A stretch of 64,000 nt of DNA from Gallionella sp. (GTDB lineage: Bacteria > Pseudomonadota > Gammaproteobacteria > Burkholderiales > Gallionellaceae), in NCBI GenBank assembly GCA_028687575.1, contig JAQTZW010000005.1:62001-126000 (forward strand), given 5' to 3'. This document shows, one piece after another, positions 20,458 through 29,417 of this stretch. The first letter of the stretch is position 1; the number at the start of each line of letters is the position of its first letter. The translations under genes were made by a program, and so were the position numbers. Under the pieces are notes generated by a model, which had not been told where the DNA came from, made no database searches, and saw only the letters and a program-made list of their open reading frames with translations.

Positions 20458-21378
20458 GTGTCATCAAAACAAAATATCATGCCAATCGCAGGGATACTCA
20501 GCGGCGCACTGGTCTGGGGGCTGATCTGGTATCCCTTCCGGGTGTTGCAGGAGTACGGCGTTTCCGGTCCGCTGGCGACGCTGGCGATCAACCTGTTCGC
20601 GATGCTGCTTGGCATCTTCATGTTGCCGCGAGTCTGGCGCGAGTTGCCGACTGCCGGTTGGTGGGCGGTGCTGCTGGTGTTCAGCGCGGGCTGGGCGAAT
20701 TTCGGCTATGTGCTGGCGATGTTGCAGGGCGAAGTGATGCGGGTGCTGCTGCTGTTCTATCTAGCCCCGGTCTGGACCATCCTATTCTCATTTTGGATAC
20801 TCTCGGAACGCCTGAACCGCTACGGCTACCTGATCATCGCGCTGTCGCTGGGCGGAGCGTTCATCATGCTGTGGGAGCCTGAACTGGGAGCGCCGTTACC
20901 GCAAACGCTCTCAGAGTGGCTAGGCTTGTCTGCCGGTATGGGCTTTGCGCTCTCCAATGTGGTAGCGCGCCGTGCCGAGCATCTGAGCGTGGCGGCAAAA
21001 TCCTACAGCATCTGGTTGGGCACGGCGATTTTGACTGCGCCATTGTTGTCGTGGCAGGGCGGGCTCACTGCGGTGGCGCTGGATACGCAAGTCTGGCTCT
21101 GGCTGGTATTGCTGCTGCTCGGCGTGGTGTTGTGCGCCTCCAGTTTTGCGGTGCAATACGGCGTCAGCAAGATTCCGGCGAATCGTGCCATGCTGCTGTT
21201 TTTGTTCGAACTGGTGGTAGCCGCGTTGGCATCGTATGTGCTGGCTGATGAGGCGATGGGGATGCGTGACTGGTTAGGAGCGATGCTAATTATCAGTGCC
21301 AGCCTGCTTTCCGGAAAATTGTATGCCGAACCTGCCGAAGCTCAGACTCTAGCGGGTGATTCTCCCAAATCGGAATAA
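20458..21378 (+). CDS. EamA/DMT-family membrane transporter
   Basis: Inner-membrane transporter of the drug/metabolite superfamily with about ten helices in two EamA repeats (first starting LSGALVWGLIWYPFRVLQ, second at LPQTLSEWLGLSAGMGFALS). Substrate unknown. The GTG at 20458 has an AAGGGG ribosome site 7 bases before it; an ATG at 20479 starting MPIAGILSG lacks one. It is divergent from dapC with 49 bases between starts, and its 3' end overlaps the convergent diguanylate cyclase gene by 37 bases. Confidence 0.85.
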   Translation: MSSKQNIMPIAGILSGALVWGLIWYPFRVLQEYGVSGPLATLAINLFAMLLGIFMLPRVWRELPTAGWWAVLLVFSAGWANFGYVLAMLQGEVMRVLLLFYLAPVWTILFSFWILSERLNRYGYLIIALSLGGAFIMLWEPELGAPLPQTLSEWLGLSAGMGFALSNVVARRAEHLSVAAKSYSIWLGTAILTAPLLSWQGGLTAVALDTQVWLWLVLLLLGVVLCASSFAVQYGVSKIPANRAMLLFLFELVVAALASYVLADEAMGMRDWLGAMLIISASLLSGKLYAEPAEAQTLAGDSPKSE

Positions 21379-23054
21379 TGAATGTAGCGATTCCGGCCTG
21401 CCGCCTTGGCGGCATACATTGCTTTGTCGGCACATTTGAGCAATTGCTCCATATCATTGGCATCGGTCGGATAAACGGCAACGCCTATGCTTGCAGAAAT
21501 AAGGTAATTGTTCTCATCACTCAGGAATAAGTTAAACGATTGTGCCAGTTGTTCGACAACGCTGGCGGCTATCCGATCTATCTGTTTAAGGTCTGACAGT
21601 TCTGGAAGAATAATGGTGAATTCGTCGCCTGCCAGTCTGGCAACCGTATCGGCCTCGCGAACGCAACTGCTCATGCGCTGGGCGGCCTCCATCAGCAAGG
21701 TGTCACCGACAGCATGACCCAGGTTGTCATTGATCTCCTTGAAATGGTCGAGGTCTATGAATAGCACAGCCAGGGGCAGCCTGCTGCGATTGGAATGTTT
21801 GATAGCTTGCTTCAAGCGGTCACGGAACAGACGGCGGTTCGGCAAGCTGGTCAAAGGGTCATAATTGGCCTGCCACTGAACCAGATTTTCCTGCTCTTTT
21901 TTCTCGGTGATGTCGGAGAATTGCGCGACATAGCGGTAGACGCTGCCGTCCTCGTTGCGTAGCGAAATGATGTTGACCAACTTGGCGTAGATTTCACCAT
22001 CTTTGCGCTTGTCCCAAATCTCACCTTGCCAGTGCCCATTTTCGCCAAGGCTGTGCCACATAGCCTGATAAAACTGTGCGTCATGACGGCCAGATTTCAT
22101 GATCTTTGGATCCTGCCCCCGAATTTCGTCCAGCATGTAGCCGGTAAGTCGGGTGAACGCCGGGTTGATGTCAACGATGCGGTTGTGCTCATCGGTGACC
22201 GCGATGGCGTTGGCGTTGGACTGATAGATCGCGGAGGCCAGCCTCATGGAACGTTCCGAATCGCGCAATGCCAGCGACATCTGGTTATAGACGCCGATCA
22301 GTCGGGCAATCTTGTCTTGTCCGCCTGAAGCGGTTTCGATAGGCATGAAGGATTCCATGCTGGCCATGCTCTGCATGGTCTCCATCGAGATTTGCATTTT
22401 TTCGATGGGTCGCAGGAAACGCTGTATCAGCCAACTGATTGAGAAAAACAGCAATATCTGCAGGGCGAACTGGCCTGCCAGCAGTGACATGCGGGTCTGT
22501 TCGATGAGTGTAAAATCTTCGCTCATGTCGATCGTGATGCTGGCGGCGCCATTGACCGTGCCCGCCTCGACATGATGGCAGGAGAGGCAATTGGTTCCCC
22601 TGAAGTTGCTGCTGGCGATGAAGGGCACGACCACGCGCAGGGTGGGGGAGGCATGGTTCTGGTCTAGCTGGAATTGGGTCTTTTTCGATTTGATCACGCG
22701 AGCGTCCATCTCGTCTCTGGCCTGTTCTTCTGGCAATCCGGGGCCGAACTGCTGTTGGACACTTTGGGCGCGGATGATGCGCAATTCCTTGATGTGCAGC
22801 GTATCGCCCATTTTGCGGATGAACAGACGACGATGGTCGGGGTTGGAGATCATGCCTGTCACCATCAGCATGTTCATGCCGTTGATGATGCCATCTGCCG
22901 ATACTTCAGCGCGTCGCTCGGCGGCATCGAGAATCTCGTTTTGGAAATGATCAATTATCCAGAAATGTGCGAGGGACAGCATGACGAGCAAGATCGCCTG
23001 AATGGGGAGATTCAATTTGCTTGCTATGCTGAGCGATTGCCACCAGTTCTTCAT
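21342..23054 (-). CDS. Membrane diguanylate cyclase with periplasmic haem-c site and PAS domain
   Basis: Makes the second messenger cyclic di-GMP. 570 residues: membrane helix (about 15-35), periplasmic sensor domain of about 165 residues ending with a haem-c motif CLSCH (near 157), second membrane helix (about 190-210), HAMP-like linker, PAS domain with PAC tail (about 265-390), and a GGDEF domain. The catalytic motif is AGDEF, an active variant, and an RxxD inhibitory site (READ) precedes it by five residues. The CxxCH in the sensor predicts redox, oxygen or NO sensing through haem. No linked effector gene is visible. Confidence 0.9.
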   Translation of the reverse strand: MKNWWQSLSIASKLNLPIQAILLVMLSLAHFWIIDHFQNEILDAAERRAEVSADGIINGMNMLMVTGMISNPDHRRLFIRKMGDTLHIKELRIIRAQSVQQQFGPGLPEEQARDEMDARVIKSKKTQFQLDQNHASPTLRVVVPFIASSNFRGTNCLSCHHVEAGTVNGAASITIDMSEDFTLIEQTRMSLLAGQFALQILLFFSISWLIQRFLRPIEKMQISMETMQSMASMESFMPIETASGGQDKIARLIGVYNQMSLALRDSERSMRLASAIYQSNANAIAVTDEHNRIVDINPAFTRLTGYMLDEIRGQDPKIMKSGRHDAQFYQAMWHSLGENGHWQGEIWDKRKDGEIYAKLVNIISLRNEDGSVYRYVAQFSDITEKKEQENLVQWQANYDPLTSLPNRRLFRDRLKQAIKHSNRSRLPLAVLFIDLDHFKEINDNLGHAVGDTLLMEAAQRMSSCVREADTVARLAGDEFTIILPELSDLKQIDRIAASVVEQLAQSFNLFLSDENNYLISASIGVAVYPTDANDMEQLLKCADKAMYAAKAAGRNRYIHYSDLGESPARV

Positions 23055-23213
23055 GAATTCTTCTAGTTTCCCCGAGTTGCAGATTTTGACGCGGTAAGGC
23101 GTAACTTAATATTTTTCTTTGAAATATTCCGATTTAACGGGCTTCCTAACCTTACTGTGTACATGGCCTTGAGGCAATATCGTCCTGCCAATAAAATTAT
23201 TTAGGGTGCTGTG

Positions 23214-23219
23214 TATAAT
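23214..23219 (+). promoter_or_regulatory. Candidate -10 element of purT
   Basis: A perfect TATAAT lies 34 bases before the purT ATG, in a 198-bp gap with the divergent cyclase gene. No convincing -35 is seen at 16-18 bases spacing. AAGGGA at 23234 is the ribosome site. Confidence 0.4.
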
Positions 23220-23252
23220 TCCGCACTAAATGCTTAAGGGAAATTATACGAC

Positions 23253-24452
23253 ATGCAAACAATCGGTACGCCACTCAGTTCCTCTGCCACCCGCGTCATG
23301 CTGCTGGGCAGCGGGGAGCTGGGCAAGGAAGTCATCATCGCGCTGCAACGGTTGGGGGTGGAGACCATCGCCGTGGACCGCTATGCGGATGCGCCCGGCC
23401 ATCAGGTGGCGCACCGCGCCCATGTCATCAATATGGCCGATGGTGCTCAACTTCGTCGCCTGATCGAGCAGGAAAAGCCCGATCTGATCGTGCCGGAGAT
23501 CGAGGCCATCGCCACCGACATGCTGGAACAAATCGAGCGCGAAGGGCTGGCGACGGTGATCCCGACCGCGCGCGCCACGCGCCTGACCATGAACCGCGAA
23601 GGCATCCGCCGGCTGGCCGCAGAAACGCTGGGGTTGCCGACTTCGCCGTACCGTTTCGCCGACAGTCTGGATGAGATGCGCGCGGCCATCGAATTGATAG
23701 GCTATCCGTGCATCGTCAAGCCGGTGATGTCCTCGTCTGGCAAGGGGCAGTCCAAAGTGGACGGCCCGCATCAGGTGGACGCCGCCTGGGAATATGCCGC
23801 CAGTGGTAGCCGAGTGAACCAGGGCCGGGTGATCGTCGAGGGCATGATCCACTTCGATTACGAGATCACCCAGCTGACGGTGCGCACGCTGAATGCCGAC
23901 GGCGGCACGGAGACCCATTTCTGCGATCCCATCGGCCATGTGCAGGTGCATGGCGACTACGTGGAAAGCTGGCAGCCGCAGGCGATGTCGCCGCTGGCAC
24001 TGCAACGCGCCCGCGAAATCGCAGGCCGCATCACCGCCGACCTGGGCGGGCTGGGGCTGTTCGGCGTGGAACTGTTCGTCAAGGGCGACCAGGTCTGGTT
24101 TTCGGAAGTCAGCCCGCGCCCGCACGACACCGGCATGGTGACGATGTGTTCGCAGTTACAGAACGAATTCGAGCTGCACGCGCGCGCCATCCTCGGCCTG
24201 CCGGTGGATGTCAGCCTGCGTGCCGCCGGCGCTTCCGCCGTGATCTACGGCCAGCACGAAGCAAGCGCCATCGCCTTCGAGGGCGTGGCCGATGCGCTGC
24301 GCGTACCCGGCAGCGACCTGCGTCTGTTCGGCAAGCCGGAATCTTTCGCCCGCCGCCGCATGGGCGTGGCGCTGGCGACCGGCGCGGATACCGACGAGGC
24401 CAGATCACGCGCCAAACTCGCAGCAGGCAAGGTCAGGCCGGTCAAGACATGA
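23253..24452 (+). CDS. purT: Formate-dependent GAR transformylase PurT
   Basis: ATP-grasp enzyme using formate and ATP to formylate glycinamide ribonucleotide in purine synthesis, without folate. 399 residues, standard for PurT. It starts with [20 protein letters not shown] and carries [11 protein letters not shown] (ATP binding), [12 protein letters not shown] and [13 protein letters not shown]. Its TGA overlaps the ATG of the VOC gene (ATGA), so the two are co-translated. Confidence 0.96.
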   Translation: MQTIGTPLSSSATRVMLLGSGELGKEVIIALQRLGVETIAVDRYADAPGHQVAHRAHVINMADGAQLRRLIEQEKPDLIVPEIEAIATDMLEQIEREGLATVIPTARATRLTMNREGIRRLAAETLGLPTSPYRFADSLDEMRAAIELIGYPCIVKPVMSSSGKGQSKVDGPHQVDAAWEYAASGSRVNQGRVIVEGMIHFDYEITQLTVRTLNADGGTETHFCDPIGHVQVHGDYVESWQPQAMSPLALQRAREIAGRITADLGGLGLFGVELFVKGDQVWFSEVSPRPHDTGMVTMCSQLQNEFELHARAILGLPVDVSLRAAGASAVIYGQHEASAIAFEGVADALRVPGSDLRLFGKPESFARRRMGVALATGADTDEARSRAKLAAGKVRPVKT

Positions 24453-24814
24453 TAAACGGCATTCATCACGTCACCTTTTTGTCCGCCGACCTTGCTCGGT
24501 CGCGCCAATTCTACGAAGGTCTGCTCGGTTTGCGGGCTGATCCGCATCGTCCGCAGATGAGCTTCGACGGTATCTGGTACGACGTGGCGGCAGGCCAGCA
24601 GGTGCATCTGATGCGGCTGCCCGACCCGGAAGCCGGCCTGCAAAGGCCGGCGCATGGCGGGCGTGACCGACATGTGGCGTTTGCAGTATCCGATCTCGCG
24701 CCGTTGATTGCGCGGCTGGACGAGGCGGGTGTCGCCTACACCCTGAGCCAGTCGGGCCGCCGCGCGCTGTTCTGCCGCGACCCAGACAGCAACGCGCTGG
24801 AATTCATCGAATGA
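24449..24814 (+). CDS. VOC-family (glyoxalase/bleomycin-resistance-like) protein
   Basis: Small metal-binding-fold protein of 121 residues with the two beta-alpha-beta-beta-beta modules of the vicinal oxygen chelate family ([56 protein letters not shown]). The likely metal ligands, His in HHVTF, His in HVAF and Glu in LEFIE, are present. The reaction is unknown. Its start overlaps the purT stop. Its own TGA is the first base of a palindromic 144-bp element. Confidence 0.8.
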   Translation: MINGIHHVTFLSADLARSRQFYEGLLGLRADPHRPQMSFDGIWYDVAAGQQVHLMRLPDPEAGLQRPAHGGRDRHVAFAVSDLAPLIARLDEAGVAYTLSQSGRRALFCRDPDSNALEFIE

Positions 24815-24957
24815 ACAGGCTGCTGAAAAACGTGATGAGCGAAGCTGAGACAAGGAAAAAAGGGGCGAAGAAGCGGAGTTTACACAGAGTAAATGAGCAT
24901 TCTGAGCCACTTTTTGACGCAGTATCAGTAAGCGCAATAGTTTTGCAGCGGCCTGTT
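24814..24957. mobile_element. 144-bp MITE-like palindromic element
   Basis: Ends AACAGGCTGCTGAAAA and TTTTGCAGCGGCCTGTT are near-perfect inverted repeats (two mismatches in about 16). The inside is also roughly self-complementary, with an apex GTTTAC-ACAGA-GTAAAT near 24880-24897, so the whole element can fold into one long hairpin. It has no coding capacity. It begins on the last base of the VOC stop codon and ends 5 bases before the zapE ATG, supplying zapE's upstream region. Confidence 0.65.
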
Positions 24958-24962
24958 AACGC

Positions 24963-26093
24963 ATGACTGAGGCGGCGCACGACACTGTCCTGACACCGAA
25001 AGCGTGGTACAGGGCGACTTGCGAGCAATCGGGATTCGTTTGCGACGAGACACAGTTGGTGGCGGTCGAGGAACTGGAGCGGCTCTGGCACGAACTGGTC
25101 GAATTCAAGCACAAGCGGGATGGCTTCCTCGGGCGCAGCCTGCTCAGTCCCGAAGTTCCCAGCGGGCTTTACATCTGGGGTGGGGTGGGACGCGGCAAGA
25201 CCTTTTTGATGGATGGTTTCTACCACTGTCTGCCGTACCGCCGCAAACGACGCATCCATTTTCACCACTTCATCACCGAGGTGCATCACGAGTTGCAACG
25301 ACTGGCCGACCAACCCGATCCGTTGATGGCGCTGGCCGAAGACATCGCGCACGCCACCCGTGTGTTGTGTCTGGATGAATTTCATGTCGAGGATATTGCC
25401 GACGCGATGATACTGGGTCGCTTGCTGGAGGCGCTGTTCCGGCATGGCGTGGTGTTGCTGACTACTTCGAATTTTCCGCCTGACGGTCTGTATCCCAACG
25501 GTCTGCAACGGCAGAATTTCCTGCCAGCAATAGCACTGCTGAAGCGGCGATTGCGTGTGCTGCATTTCGATGGTCGCAAGGATTACCGGCTGATGCAGGT
25601 GGGCGGTGACGCGCTGTTCATGCACTGTTGCGATGCACAGCATGAGTCGCGCATGACTACCCTGTTCGACAAACTCACTTTCGGGCGCACCGAGCTTGGC
25701 GGCAGCATCGCCGTCGGGCATGTGCAGATACCAGTCAGGCGGGCGGCGCGCGAGGCGGTCTGGTTCGATTTTGGCGAGTTGTGCGGCGGCAATCACGACC
25801 ATGCGGATTATCTGGAGATCGCCCGCCGTTACCACACCGTATTCCTGTCCGATGTGCCGAAAATGACATCAAGCAACGGCAATGTCGCCAGACGGTTTGC
25901 CTGGCTGATAGATGTGCTGTACGACCACCACGTCAAACTGGTGGCCAGTTTTGCGGTCGAGCCTTGCGACCTGTATGACACCGACATGGACGACAGTGAA
26001 TTTAAGCGCATCGCCAGCCGCTTGGCCGAGATGCAGACCCGCCACTATCTGGAACTACCCCACCTCAATAATTCTATCAGTCTTACAATGTAA
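24963..26093 (+). CDS. zapE: Cell division ATPase ZapE (AFG1-like)
   Basis: P-loop ATPase of 376 residues associated with the Z ring under stress; AFG1/LACE1 family. Walker A GGVGRGKTF, Walker B VLCLDEFHVEDIADA and the conserved LTTSNFPPDGLYPNGLQRQNFLPAI stretch (in parts) identify it. The start has no ribosome site; the bases before it are the right end of the 144-bp palindromic element. It is convergent with mnmH, with adjoining stop codons and no gap. Confidence 0.92.
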   Translation: MTEAAHDTVLTPKAWYRATCEQSGFVCDETQLVAVEELERLWHELVEFKHKRDGFLGRSLLSPEVPSGLYIWGGVGRGKTFLMDGFYHCLPYRRKRRIHFHHFITEVHHELQRLADQPDPLMALAEDIAHATRVLCLDEFHVEDIADAMILGRLLEALFRHGVVLLTTSNFPPDGLYPNGLQRQNFLPAIALLKRRLRVLHFDGRKDYRLMQVGGDALFMHCCDAQHESRMTTLFDKLTFGRTELGGSIAVGHVQIPVRRAAREAVWFDFGELCGGNHDHADYLEIARRYHTVFLSDVPKMTSSNGNVARRFAWLIDVLYDHHVKLVASFAVEPCDLYDTDMDDSEFKRIASRLAEMQTRHYLELPHLNNSISLTM

Positions 26094-27128
26094 TCATAGG
26101 GTTGCGGCGACCTGTTTGAGTGACTCCGAGGAAAGGTCGAGTGCTGTGATATGGCGTGCGTCGGGCAACTTGGGGTAGTTGCGCAGCGAAGTGCGGTGGT
26201 AACTCGGGTCGTAATGCAGCGTGAGCAATTCGCCGACCATGGTGGCAGTTTCGCCCGCCTCGATCAGCTTCGTCCAGTGCTGCAACTGTTTCGCCCCATG
26301 AAAACGCAGCAAAGGCTGCAAGTCGGCGATGATCCATTGCGGGTCAGTGACGTAATGCCGGTAGTCTTCCATCAGTCCGGCGACACGCACATCCAGCGGC
26401 GTGTCCATCATCAGGCATTCGCAACCATGCATGGTCTCGAACAGTGCGGCAGGCAGCGAGACCAGGCCGATCTTGCCGCTCTCGGCCTCGACATACACCG
26501 GTAGTGCGGGATCGAATGCCTGCAGTGTTTGCAACAGCAGGCTGTCGAACCATTTTTGCGAGGGTTGTGGATGATCGGGCAATCTGCCCAACACCGAGCC
26601 GCGATGCTGCGCCAGCGTTTCGAGGTCGAGCACCTGCCGCCCCTGTGCGGCCAGCGCGGCCAGCAAGCGGCTCTTGCCCGAGCCGGTCGGCCCGCAGATC
26701 ACGCGGAAGCTGAATCGCCGCGACAGCGTGTCCAGCTTTTCCACCACGTCGCGCCGGTAAGCCTTGTAGCCGCCTTCCAGTTTGTGCGCGGCCCAACCGA
26801 CCTGGCTGAGAATGATGCTCATCGCGCCGCTGCGCTGACCGCCGCGCCAGCAATAGATCAGCGGTCGCCAGGACTTGGGCTTGTCGTAAAACACCGTTTC
26901 CAGATGATGGGAGATATTCCTGGAAACCAGTGCCGCGCCCAATTTGCGTGCCTCGAAAGGGGAGACCTGTTTGTACATCGTGCCGACGGTGGCGCGCTCC
27001 TCATCCGAAAATACCGGGCAATTGATCGCACCGGGGATATGGTCCTCGGCGAATTCGCTGGGCGTGCGCACGTCAATAATTTCGTCAAACTCGGCAAGCT
27101 GTGCTAGTTTCGCGTTTTTGAAAAGCAT
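26094..27128 (-). CDS. mnmH: tRNA 2-selenouridine synthase MnmH (SelU/YbbB)
   Basis: Replaces sulfur by selenium at the wobble uridine of Lys, Glu and Gln tRNAs using selenophosphate. 344 residues: N-terminal rhodanese domain with catalytic Cys in IYCWRGGQRSG, then a P-loop domain with GPTGSGKSRLL. The partner selD, which makes selenophosphate, is divergent with only 17 bases between the two start codons. No selA, selB or selC is in the window, so tRNA selenation may be the main use of selenium here; that cannot be settled from one window. Confidence 0.94.
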   Translation of the reverse strand: MLFKNAKLAQLAEFDEIIDVRTPSEFAEDHIPGAINCPVFSDEERATVGTMYKQVSPFEARKLGAALVSRNISHHLETVFYDKPKSWRPLIYCWRGGQRSGAMSIILSQVGWAAHKLEGGYKAYRRDVVEKLDTLSRRFSFRVICGPTGSGKSRLLAALAAQGRQVLDLETLAQHRGSVLGRLPDHPQPSQKWFDSLLLQTLQAFDPALPVYVEAESGKIGLVSLPAALFETMHGCECLMMDTPLDVRVAGLMEDYRHYVTDPQWIIADLQPLLRFHGAKQLQHWTKLIEAGETATMVGELLTLHYDPSYHRTSLRNYPKLPDARHITALDLSSESLKQVAATL

Positions 27129-27145
27129 GTATTGGGGAACCTTAA

Positions 27146-28213
27146 ATGTCGGAATGTACGGTAATGTCAGAAATCAAGCTGACGCAATTGTCTCACGGTG
27201 GCGGCTGCGGCTGCAAAATTGCGCCTGCGCTGTTGCAACAGATCATCGGCGATGCTGCCGACAAGCTGCCGTTTCCCGACCTGCTGGTCGGCACCGAGAA
27301 CAGCGACGACGCGGCAGTGTACCGCCTGAACGACCAGCAGGCCATCATCGCGACCACCGACTTTTTCATGCCCATCGTGGACGACCCGTTCGATTTTGGC
27401 CGCATCGCCGCGACCAACGCGCTGTCCGACGTGTATGCGATGGGCGGTACGCCCATCATGGCGCTGGCCATCGTCGGCATGCCGATCAACAAACTGCCAG
27501 TGACCGCGATCCGCGCCATCCTGCAAGGCGGCGAATCGGTGTGCAAGGCGGCCGGCATCCCGCTGGCCGGCGGCCATTCGATAGATTCTCCTGAACCGAT
27601 CTACGGGCTGGTGGCGCTGGGCGTGGTGCATCCCGACCGACTCAAGAAGAACAGCAACGCGCGACCGGGCGACGTGCTGATCCTGGGCAAGGGACTGGGC
27701 GTGGGCATCCTGGCCGCCGCGCTGAAAAAGGGCGTGCTGTCAGGTGAAGGCTATGCACAATTGCTGGCCAACACCACCCGGCTCAACGCGGTGGGCGCGA
27801 CCCTTTCCGGCATCGCAGCCGTGCATGCGATGACCGATGTGACGGGCTTCGGCTTGCTGGGTCACTTGCTGGAGATGTGCCGGGGCGCGGGGTTGGCCGC
27901 CGAGGTGGCGTTCGATCGGGTCCCGGTGCTGTCCGAGGCCTTGCCGCTGGCGCAGCAGGGTTACGGCCCGGGTGCGATCGAACGCAACATGGAGAGTTAC
28001 GGCAAGGAAGTCAAGTTCGCCGACGGTCTGGAGAACTGGCAACATCGCCTGCTGGCCGATGCCCAGACCAGTGGCGGCCTGCTGGTGGCGGTCGAGCCGG
28101 AGGCGGCAGACGAGGTGCTGGCCTGCTTCCGTCAGGCCGGCTTCGAGCAGGCCGCAGTGATAGGCAGCATGAAGCAAGGCGCGGCTACCGTCACCGTCAC
28201 TCCCGCCGCCTGA
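27146..28213 (+). CDS. selD: Selenophosphate synthetase SelD (Cys form)
   Basis: Makes selenophosphate from selenide and ATP. 355 residues of the PurM-like fold. The active-site pair is GGGCGCK, with Cys in place of selenocysteine and the essential Lys. TTDFFMPIVDDPFDFGRIAA and LADAQTSGGLLVAV are family motifs. ATG 27146 has a GGGGAA ribosome site; ATG 27164 is an alternative. Divergent from mnmH with 17 bases between. Confidence 0.95.
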   Translation: MSECTVMSEIKLTQLSHGGGCGCKIAPALLQQIIGDAADKLPFPDLLVGTENSDDAAVYRLNDQQAIIATTDFFMPIVDDPFDFGRIAATNALSDVYAMGGTPIMALAIVGMPINKLPVTAIRAILQGGESVCKAAGIPLAGGHSIDSPEPIYGLVALGVVHPDRLKKNSNARPGDVLILGKGLGVGILAAALKKGVLSGEGYAQLLANTTRLNAVGATLSGIAAVHAMTDVTGFGLLGHLLEMCRGAGLAAEVAFDRVPVLSEALPLAQQGYGPGAIERNMESYGKEVKFADGLENWQHRLLADAQTSGGLLVAVEPEAADEVLACFRQAGFEQAAVIGSMKQGAATVTVTPAA

Positions 28214-28362
28214 GCCGAGTAGCGGGGCGTGGATGGGGTAACATCACTCGCCATTCTCTCAAGAGTTTTATCCCCCACGAAGCCCGGGACGATTCAGCGA
28301 GCATCCCGCCGATGCCTGCATATATCTTGCCTTGCTTCGCAAAACCGAGAAAACAGAAGGGG

Positions 28363-28472
28363 GGGGCGGGTAACACCCGCCATATCGCATCGTGCAAACA
28401 CCCCAATGAAATAAGACTCGCAGCGTTAGAGGGTTTTGAATGAAGCCGAAAGCGGCGGGTGTAACCCGCCCT
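28363..28472. mobile_element. 110-bp palindromic element, copy 1
   Basis: Ends GGGCGGGTAACACCCGCC and GGCGGGTGTAACCCGCCC are inverted repeats of each other with one mismatch, and each end is itself a small hairpin. The body matches the element at 29684-29793 in the same orientation with about ten differences by eye. It is a non-coding MITE or REP-like unit. This copy has lost the TA at its left edge. Confidence 0.75.
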
Positions 28473-28474
28473 GC

Positions 28475-28501
28475 GCCTGCTACGCCTGCTACGCCTGCTA
28501 C
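28475..28501. repeat. Three tandem copies of GCCTGCTAC
   Basis: Perfect 9-bp direct repeats abutting MITE copy 1. The number of copies may vary by slippage. No function is seen. Confidence 0.8.
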
Positions 28502-28529
28502 TACTTACGCGGGTTGTGCACGGAGTAGA

Positions 28530-29417
28530 TTACTGGACCGTTGGCTCATTGCAATAGACCGGTAGCGCGTAATGCCCGGTGTTGCCTGGCCATACTTGCT
28601 TGCACTGGACGACGATATGCTGCCCATCGCGGACGTTGGGAAAGATACCGCCGATTTGAATTGCCTCGACATTTTCTATGCCCGGTTCGTCCTCATCGTT
28701 TGGTTCAATGCTGACCTTGCTGTCTGGGCGCAAGTAGATGTATTTCTGCTTCGATGCTTCGCCGTTGACGCAGCAGTTATCGAATACACCAGATGCAAGA
28801 GTGCCACTTAGGGTTGCTGGTGCTTCCCACTTGAGGCGCACGGAGCCACTTTGGTTGGTTGGCTTCGCGGCTTGTGGGCTTGAGTTGCTGTCGGTCGAGT
28901 TCCTTAAGTCACACGAGAAGACGAAGCCAGCGGCGAACGTCAGCATGCCGCACGTGTGCTCAACTTGCCACCCTTTCGCTTGTTGTTTTTCCTTGTCAGA
29001 AAGTTGGACGGGCAGGCCCTCGCGCCATTCTTGGCAACCGGCTTTCTCGGCATCCTCCTGCCGGCCGAATACTTCGCGCCGACTCTTCATTGCAGCCTGC
29101 AACCCATGACCTTCTCGGTTATCCAGAGCTGCGCTGAGGGGGCATACGAGCGTGCCAGCCGTTGTTTCAAGGGGTATATCGAAATTGACCGGCGATTCTT
29201 TTGGTTGTGAGATCGGTGCTTGTTCAGCAGAAGTTGGTGGCGTCGGAGACTGACCGGATAGCTGCCCGACAACAGCCAGCACGAACAACAGAGCTAGAAA
29301 ACCGACGGCATACTTGAGGAAAGTGCGGGATACCTTAGGTTTGGCCCCGCAATTTGGACATGTCTTTGCCGTATCACTCACCTCGTGGCCACATTCTCTG
29401 CATTTGATTAGCGCCAT
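28530..29417 (-). CDS. Zinc-ribbon membrane protein of unknown function
   Basis: About 295 residues from the ATG at 29417 (GGGGG ribosome site). It begins with a zinc ribbon (CRECG and CPNCG, 13 residues apart), then one membrane helix (about 35-52), a Pro/Ser/Gln-rich linker and a likely extracytoplasmic C-terminal region of about 220 residues with several cysteines. The layout recalls the zinc-ribbon-plus-helix leaders of many uncharacterised membrane proteins. I do not recognise the C-terminal region. It is flanked by two copies of a 110-bp element and has no clear operon partner. Confidence 0.7.
   Translation of the reverse strand: MALIKCRECGHEVSDTAKTCPNCGAKPKVSRTFLKYAVGFLALLFVLAVVGQLSGQSPTPPTSAEQAPISQPKESPVNFDIPLETTAGTLVCPLSAALDNREGHGLQAAMKSRREVFGRQEDAEKAGCQEWREGLPVQLSDKEKQQAKGWQVEHTCGMLTFAAGFVFSCDLRNSTDSNSSPQAAKPTNQSGSVRLKWEAPATLSGTLASGVFDNCCVNGEASKQKYIYLRPDSKVSIEPNDEDEPGIENVEAIQIGGIFPNVRDGQHIVVQCKQVWPGNTGHYALPVYCNEPTVQ

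Larger units (their letters stand above)
28214..28529. other. 316-bp intergenic region after selD
   Basis: No gene is seen. It holds MITE copy 1 (28363-28472) and, next to it, three tandem copies of the 9-mer GCCTGCTAC (28475-28501). No clear terminator for selD was found. Confidence 0.7.

Noticed and set aside
27146-27240. Selenocysteine codon in selD
   Set aside because: The active-site position is Cys (GCGCK); no in-frame TGA or SECIS is needed.
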